DNA of 64,000 nt, taken from the NCBI GenBank assembly GCA_045643285.1, contig JAZUKN010000028.1, positions 27,706 to 91,705 of the forward strand, given 5' to 3'. A program made the position numbers and the translations under genes. The DNA comes from UMGS1696 sp045643285 (GTDB lineage Bacteria > Bacillota > Clostridia > Oscillospirales > CAG-272). The notes under the pieces were generated by a model, which worked only from the letters and a program-made list of their open reading frames with translations, ran no database searches and was not told where the DNA came from. Of this stretch, positions 41,487 through 49,636 are shown in pieces. The first letter of the stretch is position 1. Each line of letters opens with the position of its first letter.

Positions 41487-41807
41487 TTAAACCTCCGTAT
41501 TTTCTGCGTACATATCGAGCCAATCGCAGATGTCATCCCAACTGTTGATGCTCGAATACTCTCTGCTGAGGTATTCATCGTAGAGCAGGTTCAAAAGGTT
41601 ATTGCCGAGTGAAACGAGAACCTTAACCGTATGGTCTTTCAGCGATTCTGAACTGCATCCGGTGAAAAACTCCTTCATCTCGTCGTAGAACCTGATCTCG
41701 TAGTTGCTTCCGAAGATTTCTTCCTTGCTCTTTCCGAGCATCTTCTCCTTGAATTCTGTGAACGATCTTTCTGCAACTTCGGACAATCTTTCAATCATTT
41801 CGTCCAT
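41487..41807 (-). CDS. Hypothetical helical protein
   Basis: A 106-residue mostly helical acidic protein (MDEMIERLSEVAERSFTEF...). The segment SKEEIFGSNYEIRFYDEMKEF recalls DUF3848-type proteins of Firmicutes mobile elements, but the match is weak. GGAG is 6 nt before the ATG at 41807. Confidence 0.55.
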   Translation of the reverse strand: MDEMIERLSEVAERSFTEFKEKMLGKSKEEIFGSNYEIRFYDEMKEFFTGCSSESLKDHTVKVLVSLGNNLLNLLYDEYLSREYSSINSWDDICDWLDMYAENTEV

Positions 41808-42084
41808 TTTTTCTCCAATCTTGATTTTCTCCTGCATCTGTGGTAAGATAGGAGCGAAGCCGGGTGCAGGACTCCCGACTCCACTCCCGTTTTTGCGGGG
41901 TCAGGTTTCCGAATCGTTGGTAGCGGCGGGAACCTGATTTTTTTCGCCTTTTTTCGGTAGGCAACACACCGTTTGCTATGTAGTGAAGACACTCATCGAA
42001 GTCTTCTGCGGTCATTCCTCTGATTTTCAACCAGTCGGACAACCGTGCCATTTGAAGAACGGTCAAGCTATCATCTTCTTTCAC
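41791..42084 (-). CDS. Hypothetical protein, first gene of the 42.1-kb module
   Basis: A 97-residue protein starting at GTG 42084 (GGAGGTG upstream). The first 48 residues (LTVLQMARLSDWLKIRGMTAE) look like a folded helical unit; the rest is Arg/Ser-rich and of a different composition, possibly a non-native extension after mutation of an earlier stop. Overlaps the next gene by 17 nt. Confidence 0.5.
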   Translation of the reverse strand: MKEDDSLTVLQMARLSDWLKIRGMTAEDFDECLHYIANGVLPTEKRRKKSGSRRYQRFGNLTPQKREWSRESCTRLRSYLTTDAGENQDWRKNGRND

Positions 42085-42114
42085 CTAAACACCTCCTGCC
42101 TGATGTTACGATTC

Positions 42115-42169
42115 GTAGGATATGATTTATCCTACATACTTATCTTACAATACCTACCGCCTAAGTCAA
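42115..42169 (-). promoter_or_regulatory. Family-B promoter with a different palindrome (module 42.1)
   Basis: TTGACT (42169-42164), 16 bp identical to the 32.6-kb promoter (TAGGCGGTAGGTATTG), TAAGAT (42147-42142). Downstream, GTAGGAT-N7-ATCCTAC (42115-42135) replaces the ATACC-N4-GGTAT element, suggesting a second regulator specificity. Confidence 0.75.
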
Positions 42170-42263
42170 TAGATTTATCTAAAAATTAAACGGAAATGCG
42201 GATTTTTGAAATCGCACAGGGTCGGCAATCATTGTATAGTTGGCTCTTTTCTTATATCAGGCA

Positions 42264-42968
42264 TTACCACATGGAAAACAGTTTACCTTCAGCTTTCCAC
42301 TTCTCGACATCTTCCAAAGCGTCATCCACATCCTTCAGGGCTTTTTCGTCTGTGACATCCTTGTCGATGAGTTCTACCCCGAGGTTCTGCAGATTTGAGT
42401 ACACTCCGGAAAGCATTCCGTCTTCGATTACAATAATTACCTCCGGGAGCGTTTCTCCGTCGGAACTGAATTCGTCAACGTGGAGAATGCACTCGCCGTC
42501 AACCTCATCGCAGTCGATTTCTTTCAGCCACGCAAGCATCATTTCGTAAAGACCGGAATCGTCCGAGTCGTCCGTAAGGTCGTAGCAGAACGGGGAACCT
42601 CCGCCAGCGTAATTTCCGATTACGAGGTGTGAATCTGCGAAATCAATGACTGCGATCTCACATCCTCCGGAATAATCATCGAAATCGTCTTTCGTAAGGT
42701 AGAACTCTAGTTTCGGAAGGCGGTCTTTATCTTTGAACAGAAGGTCTGCCACATTCTTGCAGGTAAGGGACACAACACTTTTGCCTTTTACTGTCCCAGA
42801 CATCTCGTTTACCATATCTTCATATTCTTCGTCATCGGATTCATCCTGACAAGCACCGCAGTAGTAAGGAATGTCGTGATCTTCTACTCCGGGAAATCTT
42901 TTGCGGAACTCTGCGACAGTTTCTTCGTCGCCCTGCTTATATCCGCATTTCAAACACACAAGAGACAT
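42264..42968 (-). CDS. Hypothetical acidic protein with an N-terminal zinc finger
   Basis: A 234-residue very acidic protein. MSLVCLKCGYKQ and YYCGACQDE form a Cys4 site at residues 5-40; the remainder is alpha/beta with Asp-rich loops. Starts at 42968 in a TAATG overlap with the upstream stop. Confidence 0.6.
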   Translation of the reverse strand: MSLVCLKCGYKQGDEETVAEFRKRFPGVEDHDIPYYCGACQDESDDEEYEDMVNEMSGTVKGKSVVSLTCKNVADLLFKDKDRLPKLEFYLTKDDFDDYSGGCEIAVIDFADSHLVIGNYAGGGSPFCYDLTDDSDDSGLYEMMLAWLKEIDCDEVDGECILHVDEFSSDGETLPEVIIVIEDGMLSGVYSNLQNLGVELIDKDVTDEKALKDVDDALEDVEKWKAEGKLFSMW

Positions 42969-43210
42969 TATTCTTCCTCCTCTTTTTGTCTTTCGATTGC
43001 TTTTTCGATAAGCGTTTCTGCGGACCAACCGCACAGTGCTATGAGAACGCCGTCGGCGTTTCCTTCAAGTACGGCTTTCAGAACTTGAAAACCTTTTCTT
43101 CTCCAAGTTTCCGAGTCAGACTCATACTCCCGATCGAAAACCTCCGTAAACTTTTCGCAGTTTTCAGCCCAGTTGTCACTATTGATAAAATTCTTGATCT
43201 TGTCGCTCAT
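42968..43210 (-). CDS. Hypothetical small helical protein
   Basis: An 80-residue helical protein (MSDKIKNFINSDNWAENCEK...) ending in a Glu-rich tail. No recognised domain. GAGG upstream. Confidence 0.6.
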   Translation of the reverse strand: MSDKIKNFINSDNWAENCEKFTEVFDREYESDSETWRRKGFQVLKAVLEGNADGVLIALCGWSAETLIEKAIERQKEEEE

Positions 43211-43213
43211 ATC

Positions 43214-43612
43214 TCAACCTCCCGCAGACACGTCTGTCAACTCGTAATCGTGCCATCTTATATTCAAGCGTTCATTGGCGTACATATTGGTCGCAAAGTC
43301 AACCGCCTCTTTTTCTGATTTTGCGGCAACTCTGATATGTCCGTACCGGAGTTCGCTGACGTAAACATTGAAAACGCTGTTTCCTATCGGATATTCGGTA
43401 CACTCTGACGGCTTCTTTCCGTTCAGCAGTTCATATCCGAACCGGATGCACTCTTTGGCATCTTTCACGTCGTCGGCGAAATCCTGATAATCTTCTCCCG
43501 GATCATCAACATCTACAACTCCGTCGTCTGCATATTCTTCCATCCTGACAAGGGTTTCGAGCAACCGTTCGAGGTCCTTTTTCTTGATGACTACCGATTC
43601 TGATTTTTTCAT
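43214..43612 (-). CDS. Hypothetical protein
   Basis: A 132-residue acidic protein whose C-terminal half (VFNVYVSELRYGHIRVAAKS then KEAVDFA) looks like a small alpha/beta fold shared with other phage genes. Start couples to the upstream gene by ATGA; AAGGAGGG also precedes it. Confidence 0.6.
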   Translation of the reverse strand: MKKSESVVIKKKDLERLLETLVRMEEYADDGVVDVDDPGEDYQDFADDVKDAKECIRFGYELLNGKKPSECTEYPIGNSVFNVYVSELRYGHIRVAAKSEKEAVDFATNMYANERLNIRWHDYELTDVSAGG

Positions 43613-43821
43613 ACGGTTTCATCCCTCCTTTTGAGTTCGTCCTTGATGGCAGATACTCGTTCTTTTGCTCTCTCCCAAGAGGTTATACTCGGCAACTTTG
43701 CAAGCCTCATTCCGTCTCCCCAGTTGCCGGAGGGCTTCATCGTTTCCTGATAGTATTTTTCCTCTGCTTTGTCTAGCATCTTTTTCAAGGTTTCTGTTTT
43801 GTATCTGCTATAATCAGCCAT
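43609..43821 (-). CDS. Hypothetical small helical protein
   Basis: A 70-residue helical, charged protein (MADYSRYKTETLKKMLDKAE...). The SD is a run of eight G preceded by GA (43829-43836 region), which is unusual for this genome; a longer version from 43848 exists but is less likely. Confidence 0.55.
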   Translation of the reverse strand: MADYSRYKTETLKKMLDKAEEKYYQETMKPSGNWGDGMRLAKLPSITSWERAKERVSAIKDELKRRDETV

Positions 43822-43835
43822 ATCAAGCCCCCCCC

Positions 43836-44831
43836 TCAAAACTCCCAACTTACTACGGTGTGCTTTCTTGCGGTTCCGGTTTCGTACTCGCCAGACTCAA
43901 TCGCTTCCGTAAGACCGTTTCCTGCCTGATCTGCCATACCGCTTTCGAGAACATCATCTCCGTAGAAGCCGCAACAGGAGTCGATTTCTTCCCAATCAGG
44001 TTCTTCTCCTTCTTCTGCCGGCTGTTCCTCGTAGAGCGTGTAGCAGTAAACATCGCCCCTGAGATACTGGTCGTAAACATTGACCTCTCCGTCGATGATT
44101 TCTTCGGCTCTTTCACGCCAGTTATCATCGGTCAGCGGCTCTGTCTTATAGCCCCAAGTGGACGGTCCGTTCTCGTGCTTGTATTCCTCTTTGATGCGTT
44201 CTCCGTTTTCATCGAGGACGTATCCGCAGGTTTCACGCATAATATCATCTTTGAATGCTATAGCCCAACCAACACATCCGGAGTCCCAAGCGTCGTTGTA
44301 CGGGTACGCTCTCGAACCGCAGGAAATCGTGATGCCTCCGTGTTCGTACATCCATATCGGCTTCCATTCCGCATACGGCTCAAGCAGAACCATACAGTGC
44401 TGGATTGTCAGGTCATCCATAACATAGTAACTGGCGGATGTCTTTCCGATGCCCTGATATTCAAGCGATTCGGATGCCTCGGACTTTCCGAACACGCTTC
44501 GGATGTAGTACGTTTCGTAGATGTCATACTCATCATCTCCGGTCTTTTCGATACGGATCCCGGGCAACTTGCCCTGAATAGCGGCGTCGAATACTTCCTT
44601 TTCGTCAACGTACTTCCTGACGAGGTTACGCCAATATTCTTCCGGTTCGACCTTGCCGATGTCGTCCCCTAGACTGTATCTTCTGTGGAACATTGCTAGT
44701 ACGCACAGGTTGTCCCACGCCCTCGGGCTCTCCGGGTAATCGTCCAATTTCACAAACAGGCAGAGCCTCTTGCCGTAGTTGTTCCATTTCACCGTTTCGG
44801 TGTCATTCAAAATGAGCGATTTCTTTGCCAT
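43836..44831 (-). CDS. Hypothetical large acidic protein
   Basis: At 331 residues the largest product of the small-gene region. It begins MAKKSLILNDTETVKWNNYG and is alpha/beta with many Trp/Tyr/Asp/Glu. The N-terminal part (FVKLDDYPESPRAWDNLCVL) resembles a family of phage and Firmicutes proteins that start with a two-stranded Asp-rich motif; no activity known. CGGAGG 10 nt before the ATG. Confidence 0.65.
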   Translation of the reverse strand: MAKKSLILNDTETVKWNNYGKRLCLFVKLDDYPESPRAWDNLCVLAMFHRRYSLGDDIGKVEPEEYWRNLVRKYVDEKEVFDAAIQGKLPGIRIEKTGDDEYDIYETYYIRSVFGKSEASESLEYQGIGKTSASYYVMDDLTIQHCMVLLEPYAEWKPIWMYEHGGITISCGSRAYPYNDAWDSGCVGWAIAFKDDIMRETCGYVLDENGERIKEEYKHENGPSTWGYKTEPLTDDNWRERAEEIIDGEVNVYDQYLRGDVYCYTLYEEQPAEEGEEPDWEEIDSCCGFYGDDVLESGMADQAGNGLTEAIESGEYETGTARKHTVVSWEF

Positions 44832-44835
44832 ATCA

Positions 44836-45363
44836 TTATTCCTCCGTTTCTTCTGTTTCAGGATGGCTTTTTCTCCAATCTGCAAGCACAACAGAGAGTT
44901 CGTCAGACAATGTTTCGAGCATCTTGTCGATGTCGTCTGCATCTTTCACAAGTTGTCTTGCGGTAGGAACTCCTGACACTCCATTTCGTTTTGCTTCGAG
45001 CCACATTTCGATATGTTCGTCGGGATCAAAATCGATGTAATAATGCGTTACTTCATCGGGGATGTCTTCGATTTCTTCGTAGAACACATAGAAACTGAAA
45101 TCTTCACCGGCAGGTGAATACTGTGCGAAATAAACGTATTTTTCTGTCTTTCCGTTTCTTTCTTGCGTCTCAAACCGAACCGTCCAGTCAAGTTCTTCTG
45201 CTTTGTTCGTGAGCATTGCTTTGAGCGAATCATCTATCTCATCGTAATACTCATCCCATCCGAGAGGGTTGGTCGGGTCGTCTCCGTCGTAATCGTCCCG
45301 GAATTGCTTCTTCATTTGAGCGTATGTCAGAAGTTCTCCGGTTTCTTTGTTGTGGTACATCAT
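44836..45363 (-). CDS. Hypothetical acidic protein, first gene of the 45.4-kb module
   Basis: A 175-residue acidic protein (MMYHNKETGELLTYAQMKKQ...). The N-terminal GELLTYAQMKKQFRDDYDGDDPT segment, split here into GELLTYAQMKKQF and DDYDGDDPT, is typical of conjugative-element and phage proteins that predict a small helical domain. AAAGGAGGT precedes the double ATG. Confidence 0.6.
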   Translation of the reverse strand: MMYHNKETGELLTYAQMKKQFRDDYDGDDPTNPLGWDEYYDEIDDSLKAMLTNKAEELDWTVRFETQERNGKTEKYVYFAQYSPAGEDFSFYVFYEEIEDIPDEVTHYYIDFDPDEHIEMWLEAKRNGVSGVPTARQLVKDADDIDKMLETLSDELSVVLADWRKSHPETEETEE

Positions 45364-45409
45364 ATCGTGTACCTCCTTTCTTTCAGCCATACCACCGTCT
45401 GTTTTTATG

Positions 45410-45467
45410 TTGCCAATCGGTAATATTTGACTTTACTATATCTTACAACACCTACCTCCGGTGTCAA
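45410..45467 (-). promoter_or_regulatory. Family-B promoter with downstream operator (module 45.4)
   Basis: TTGACA (45467-45462), 16 bp (CCGGAGGTAGGTGTTG), TAAGAT (45445-45440). A degenerate palindrome TTACC-GATT-GGCAA (45423-45410) lies at the start of transcription. Confidence 0.78.
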
Positions 45468-45512
45468 TAGGAAATGCAGATTTTTACAAAATAATTTCAG
45501 GAATAAACGGTA

Positions 45513-45818
45513 TCATTGATAAACATAGTCTTTTCCGAACTGTTCGAGTTCTGCGAAGGAACCGATTTCGTTTCCGAACAGGTTTCTCTCATCGCAGATG
45601 CACCAGTGCCATCCGCCTGTCTGCGTTATGTATATCGGGAAATCAAGTTGTTCTGCCTTCTTCAAAAGCGAACGGAAGCTATCCTGTTCGAGCCGCTTAA
45701 GTTCGTCTTCTGACTTTTGATGAGAAACGCCGTCCCCAAAGTACCCACTACATTGCTGAAACACCTTGTCTTTCGAGTGATTTCCCCAGTGCTTCACAAA
45801 CTGGTCGTAGTTATTCAT
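45513..45818 (-). CDS. Hypothetical protein
   Basis: A 101-residue protein (MNNYDQFVKHWGNHSKDKVF...) with a conserved-looking GGWHWCICDERNLFG segment. ATG at 45818 has GGAAG upstream and overlaps the upstream gene by 8 nt. Confidence 0.6.
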   Translation of the reverse strand: MNNYDQFVKHWGNHSKDKVFQQCSGYFGDGVSHQKSEDELKRLEQDSFRSLLKKAEQLDFPIYITQTGGWHWCICDERNLFGNEIGSFAELEQFGKDYVYQ

Positions 45819-46212
45819 CTTCCTGATCCTCGTCATAGATTACGAAGAAACCGAACTGACCTACCTCAGAAAGACCGTCGAGCATCCATTCTTCGCAGCA
45901 GTAATTCTCCGCTTCCGGGTGGTCGTCGAGATGCACCCATTCGCAGTACCGTCTTTCGAGAACTTTCAGGACATTTTCTTCGCTCGGGCCTGCATCCCAA
46001 GCAACGATGAGCCGTCTGTCATAGCATTCCACCTCTGCCATTACAGCCATTTCGCAACAGAGTTTCGCAATATCGAGCTTATCGTATCCGGCTCTTTTGA
46101 TGACATCCCATTCTGCCTCGCTGAAATCAAATCCACGTTCGCTGTGAACCTCTCTGATACCGTATTCTAGGTCTGCCGTGCTTACGGCTCCGATGATTCT
46201 TTTGTCGTCCAT
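45811..46212 (-). CDS. Hypothetical acidic protein
   Basis: A 133-residue acidic protein rich in Cys and Trp (CCEMAVMAEVECYDRR; CCEEWMLDG). No recognised fold. Starts in a TAATG overlap with the upstream stop. Confidence 0.6.
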   Translation of the reverse strand: MDDKRIIGAVSTADLEYGIREVHSERGFDFSEAEWDVIKRAGYDKLDIAKLCCEMAVMAEVECYDRRLIVAWDAGPSEENVLKVLERRYCEWVHLDDHPEAENYCCEEWMLDGLSEVGQFGFFVIYDEDQEDE

Positions 46213-46838
46213 TACATTCTCCCTTCTTCCATAGCGGTAACGATTTCTTTCAAGAGAATTGCGAGTTCATCAATGTCGAGTTCGCAGGTTCTCATAAGCC
46301 GACAGTTCGTCTTGTCTATGTCGTTGATGATGTGCAAGGCGTATCCTTTTTCGTTATCAGGAAGACCGTTTGCTTCCTCGATAAGTGCCGCCTTGACAAA
46401 TGCCTTTCTTCCCATAACGGTAGCTATGTCGATATACTCGGTCGTTCTGTCTCCGTTTACGGTAGGTTCTCCGCCTCCGAGCAGGTGAACGAGCGATACT
46501 GCAGCCGCATCCGGATTGATAAGCGGCAGTTTCTTGACAAACAAGGTTCTTCCGTTTTCTTTCTTCCATTCTGGATATGTGGAAATCGGCAGGCATCCTT
46601 CATCTGACGAATGCTCAAACGCCCACGCCATAACATAGTCGATATAACGAGCCCAATCTTCCGGGTCATCGTCATCGGATAGGATTGAGTTCACGAGTCG
46701 GAAGCCGCTCTGTTCAAGCCATCCGAATTCGTGTTCGAGGACGCTGATAGTCCCGTCATCCGGGATGCCGTTCGTTTCGCAGTTCTTGATAATCTGCTCT
46801 TCGTCTGAGGCGATCTCTGCATAAATCTTTCTGCTCAT
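46212..46838 (-). CDS. Hypothetical protein
   Basis: A 208-residue acidic alpha/beta protein (MSRKIYAEIASDEEQIIKNC...) with PLINPDAAAVSLVHLLGGG in the centre; unrecognised. AAAGGAG 8 nt before the ATG, and a 4-nt overlap with the upstream gene. Confidence 0.6.
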   Translation of the reverse strand: MSRKIYAEIASDEEQIIKNCETNGIPDDGTISVLEHEFGWLEQSGFRLVNSILSDDDDPEDWARYIDYVMAWAFEHSSDEGCLPISTYPEWKKENGRTLFVKKLPLINPDAAAVSLVHLLGGGEPTVNGDRTTEYIDIATVMGRKAFVKAALIEEANGLPDNEKGYALHIINDIDKTNCRLMRTCELDIDELAILLKEIVTAMEEGRM

Positions 46839-47212
46839 TTCGTGTTCTCCTTTGCAATTTCCGTTTCAGCCCATTCAGCAAGGGGCTTCAATCTCTTTAT
46901 CGACTCCAAACATCCTTCATAACGGTCGATGTATCTCTGTGCCACCCACAGCTCCGCACGTCTTTTTGCCTGTTCGAGCGTGAGGTGTTCATCGTGCTTA
47001 TAGTCTTCGGAGTGCGACCATCCGTGACACCAGCACCACTCAAAGTCTGTTTCTTTTCTTCGCTCGTCTCGGTACTCCGAATTCTTCTGATACTCGCAGG
47101 TGTAGTCCCGTAGCCAGATCTCGCTGTCCTGCATTTTCTCGCCGGCATCGGTCTCAACCCACATATCGTAGTGCCCAATGTCTGCATTTCTTTCATCCCA
47201 TACAAATTTCAT
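46835..47212 (-). CDS. Hypothetical Trp-rich protein
   Basis: A 125-residue protein with many Trp residues (FEWCWCHGWSHSEDYKHDEH), perhaps metal-binding through Cys/His. AGGAGG precedes the start; TTG 47218 and ATG 47212 are both possible. Confidence 0.6.
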   Translation of the reverse strand: MKFVWDERNADIGHYDMWVETDAGEKMQDSEIWLRDYTCEYQKNSEYRDERRKETDFEWCWCHGWSHSEDYKHDEHLTLEQAKRRAELWVAQRYIDRYEGCLESIKRLKPLAEWAETEIAKENTK

Positions 47213-47236
47213 TTTCAATTTGCCTCCTATGCTTTT

Positions 47237-47296
47237 TTACCGTTTTCTGATGATGGATTGTTTGATTCGTGTTCTGTGGTTGTCTCCTACGGGCAT
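47237..47296 (-). CDS. Candidate 19-residue basic microprotein
   Basis: ATG at 47296 encodes MPVGDNHRTRIKQSIIRKR and ends at TAA (47239-47237), filling a 100-bp gap, with AAAGGA 12 nt upstream. Weak evidence; could be non-coding. Confidence 0.25.
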   Translation of the reverse strand: MPVGDNHRTRIKQSIIRKR

Positions 47297-47313
47297 CTCT
47301 ATCGTCTGTCCTT

Positions 47314-47709
47314 TCAGATGAGGAACAGCGACAGGTTCCACGCATTTCCGAGTTCGTAGTAGCAACCGTACTTGCTGAAAATCTCTCTCAGACCTTCTTC
47401 GATCTTGCTCTCGAAATCGTATCCGTACTCGCCATTCATATTCAGGCAGTCGTACAGCGGTCCTTCAAAGGACATACTCAAAATGTGGTCCGGATTGACG
47501 TACTCGAAGTAATCTCTCGGATTCTTTCCTTCGAGGACTATCAGGTTATCCGGGTCGTTGTAGGCGAACTTCTTTCCGTCGCTGGTTGCGAACGCCTTTC
47601 CGTTGAAATAAATCGTGACGTCCTGCCATATCTCGTGTTCGAGCAGGAAACTGCGAACTTCAATCGCCATCTTCTCGATCTGCTTCTGTGTCGGTTTCTT
47701 CTGTACCAT
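47314..47709 (-). CDS. Hypothetical protein
   Basis: A 131-residue alpha/beta protein (MVQKKPTQKQIEKMAIEVRS...). A C-terminal helix-rich part follows a beta-rich middle (DVTIYFNGKAFATSDGKKF). Preceded by an orphan GTACC-N4-GGTAC palindrome (47725-47738) that may control it. Confidence 0.6.
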   Translation of the reverse strand: MVQKKPTQKQIEKMAIEVRSFLLEHEIWQDVTIYFNGKAFATSDGKKFAYNDPDNLIVLEGKNPRDYFEYVNPDHILSMSFEGPLYDCLNMNGEYGYDFESKIEEGLREIFSKYGCYYELGNAWNLSLFLI

Positions 47710-47724
47710 AATCTTTTCCTTTCT

Positions 47725-47738
47725 GTACCTATCGGTAC
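47725..47738. promoter_or_regulatory. Orphan operator-like palindrome
   Basis: GTACCTATCGGTAC, a perfect 5-bp inverted repeat around a 4-bp centre, the same design as the ATACC-N4-GGTAT elements at the module promoters. No TAAGAT/TTGACA pair is visible next to it. It lies 16 bp before the gene at 47314-47709. Confidence 0.5.
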
Positions 47739-47836
47739 TATGCGGGCGTAGAAGCCCGTAAAATCGTTTTTAAGCAGGGGTATCTATTCGATGAGGATTT
47801 ATATAGGTCTTTGCTCTTTGGAACGCTTCCTGACGC

Positions 47837-47851
47837 TTTTGCGAGGTTTGG
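47837..47851. repeat. Copy of the intergenic TTTTGCGAGGTTTGG element
   Basis: TTTTGCGAGGTTTGG in a 174-bp gene-free gap; identical to the core at 37828-37842 and near-identical to 54633-54647 (TTTTGCGTGATTTGG). Confidence 0.55.
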
Positions 47852-47883
47852 TGGCATCTTTAGACGCTTCATTGAACCACACT

Positions 47884-48144
47884 TTAATCTCCGGATTTCA
47901 GCAGGTCAATCAGGTCGTCAAGTCCCTTACATCTTTTTACGGTTGGTACGAGTGCTTCGAGATTGCCATAAACGCTTGCTTCATCAGAAAGGAAGCAGTA
48001 GCAGATGCTCATATCGGCTGCTGTCTTCTCCGGATATTTCGGCTTATAGTCTGCGTAGTATGTGTCGCTCATAACGGAGAAATGCAGTGACTCCTCCGGT
48101 ACGACCTTCCCGATTTCTTCTCTGAACTCTTTGAAACTTACCAT
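47884..48144 (-). CDS. Hypothetical protein
   Basis: An 86-residue protein (MVSFKEFREEIGKVVPEESL...) with no recognised domain. AAAAGGAG 9 nt upstream. Followed by a short gene-free gap with the TTTTGCG element. Confidence 0.6.
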   Translation of the reverse strand: MVSFKEFREEIGKVVPEESLHFSVMSDTYYADYKPKYPEKTAADMSICYCFLSDEASVYGNLEALVPTVKRCKGLDDLIDLLKSGD

Positions 48145-48168
48145 TCTGCCGTTCTCCTTTTCATAATC

Positions 48169-48333
48169 TCACGCTGCCAGTTCGACACCAAATCTGATGC
48201 CGGACGTTGCTATGTATTCGGTTCCATATCTGCTGCAAATCTTGTCGAGCAGGTCATCTGCTTCCTTCTGACTGTTTACGAAGCCGATCAATTTGACCGT
48301 TCCGTTCGGGAACGTAGCTGTGAATGCGAACAT
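48169..48333 (-). CDS. Small protein of 54 residues
   Basis: ATG at 48333 with AAGGAGGT 6 nt upstream, ending TGA at 48171-48169. The product MFAFTATFPNGTVKLIGFVN... continues with a helix (SQKEADDLLDKICSRYGTEY) and a final strand (RFGVELAA), a beta-alpha-beta pattern typical of a compact small domain. It neatly fills the gap between 48144 and 48345, so it is very likely real. Confidence 0.75.
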   Translation of the reverse strand: MFAFTATFPNGTVKLIGFVNSQKEADDLLDKICSRYGTEYIATSGIRFGVELAA

Positions 48334-48344
48334 TTCGTACCTCC

Positions 48345-48749
48345 TTAAATGTAAACGTCGATGGATTCGGAGAACTCTCCGTCTCCGTTTATACGGTTCT
48401 CGTTGTTCTTGACTTTCACTCTCAGGTCCGATTCATCTGCGTACATCATTGACATTGTTTCTCTGCCGTCTTTGTTGACGATGTGGGCTTCCAGACTGTA
48501 TCTGTACTCGAAGCAATCCCGGAAGCATTCAACCGATTTGATTCTGGCGTTGATGTTTACCGCTCTCACTCCGAAGAAACTCATCGCCCTGTCTGTCACC
48601 TTGAAACATTCACCAACTTTGAACTTCGGTTTCGTTGAGTTCATCCAGATCAGGTGTTTCAGCGATTTCTTCCCTCTGAAACTTTCGTCTTCGAGCAGTC
48701 TTTCGAGGACTGTTCTTTCTGCTTTCGTGAGCAATCCTGTTTTCGTCAT
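48345..48749 (-). CDS. Hypothetical basic protein, first gene of the 48.8-kb module
   Basis: A 134-residue protein (MTKTGLLTKAERTVLERLLE...) with an N-terminal helical part and a beta-rich C-terminal part; unrecognised. AAAGGAG precedes the ATG, and it follows the promoter at 48794-48822. Confidence 0.6.
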   Translation of the reverse strand: MTKTGLLTKAERTVLERLLEDESFRGKKSLKHLIWMNSTKPKFKVGECFKVTDRAMSFFGVRAVNINARIKSVECFRDCFEYRYSLEAHIVNKDGRETMSMMYADESDLRVKVKNNENRINGDGEFSESIDVYI

Positions 48750-48793
48750 CTTTCATTTCTCCTTTGTGGGTGGTTTTGTATTTCTACATACTT

Positions 48794-48822
48794 ATCTTAC
48801 AATATAAATCGGTATAAGTCAA
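48794..48822 (-). promoter_or_regulatory. Family-A promoter with degenerate operator in the spacer (module 48.8)
   Basis: TTGACT (48822-48817), 17 bp (TATACCGATTTATATTG), TAAGAT (48799-48794). The palindrome has decayed on one side (TTTATAT instead of GGTAT), so control may be weaker. Confidence 0.78.
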
Positions 48823-49028
48823 TGGTTTTGTTGATTTTTATTCAGTTTATTTCTAAAATAAACGGTATCGTTTATGAGGCGAAGGCATCTGAAGGGTGTT
48901 CCGAACCTCCTGCTTCTGAAGCAAACAAAAGCGACACCCGGCAGGATCCGCTCCTGTAAGATGTCGCCTAAAACCGCTGGAAATAGTCCGAATGATGTAT
49001 TGTATGAACCGGATGCTGGGAATGGCTC

Positions 49029-49220
49029 CTACGGACATTCCGGCGTTTGTTTTTCTTCAAAGTCTTTCTTGCAAGCCATACGAGATCTTGCCGGATAAAA
49101 CTTTCGGTCAAGATACCCTCCATATCTGCTTATCAGAAACTCACGTTTCTTGCAGGTTCCGTATGCACCTTTTTCGTCCTTGACAAAGTGCTTGCATTCT
49201 CCGCAGGTCTTATACTTCAT
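49029..49220 (-). CDS. Small Cys-rich protein
   Basis: A 63-residue basic protein MKYKTCGECKHFVKDEKGAY then GTCKKREF, with later MACKKDF; the CxxC-x14-C arrangement suggests a zinc site. The motif CGECKHF...GTC recurs in the neighbouring product. AAAGGGG upstream. Confidence 0.65.
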   Translation of the reverse strand: MKYKTCGECKHFVKDEKGAYGTCKKREFLISRYGGYLDRKFYPARSRMACKKDFEEKQTPECP

Positions 49221-49636
49221 ATATTTTCCCCTTTCTGTACAAACATTTTACATATCGAATCATACTTTTTTGGGAAGAACCTTTCGTGTACTATATCGTT
49301 TGCCCTCCTTCGATACTTTATTTTTTCGCAGGTTCCGTTATTCTTTTCTACGGGTTTGAAAAATTCACATTCACAACAGGTGAGATACGGCATCTTAAAA
49401 TCGGGATACGGAGCTTTGAAATACCTATGGTGCATATAGTCATATCCGCAGAATTCTTCTTTGAATTCTACAAAAGAGCCGAAATAGTTAAGGTCTTTTT
49501 CTGTGATTTCAGTTCCATTTATATCGACAATGAGACCTTCGTAATAATCGTAAATATGGTACATTACGCACCACAAGCAACTTACACTTTCGAATCCTCC
49601 TACATCATCAGCAAAAGTATTACTTTCTTTTTTCAT
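49217..49636 (-). CDS. Hypothetical Cys-rich protein
   Basis: A 139-residue protein. The C-terminal CCECEFFKPVEKNNGTCEKI repeats the CxxC...GTC pattern of the next gene (49029), so the two are probably related. The N-terminal part is Tyr/Asp-rich. ATGA overlap at its 3' end. Confidence 0.6.
   Translation of the reverse strand: MKKESNTFADDVGGFESVSCLWCVMYHIYDYYEGLIVDINGTEITEKDLNYFGSFVEFKEEFCGYDYMHHRYFKAPYPDFKMPYLTCCECEFFKPVEKNNGTCEKIKYRRRANDIVHERFFPKKYDSICKMFVQKGENI

Noticed and set aside
47740..47765. Terminator at GCGGGC-GTAGAA-GCCCGT
   Set aside because: The stem is only 5-6 bp, and on the minus strand, where the genes run, no T-tract follows.
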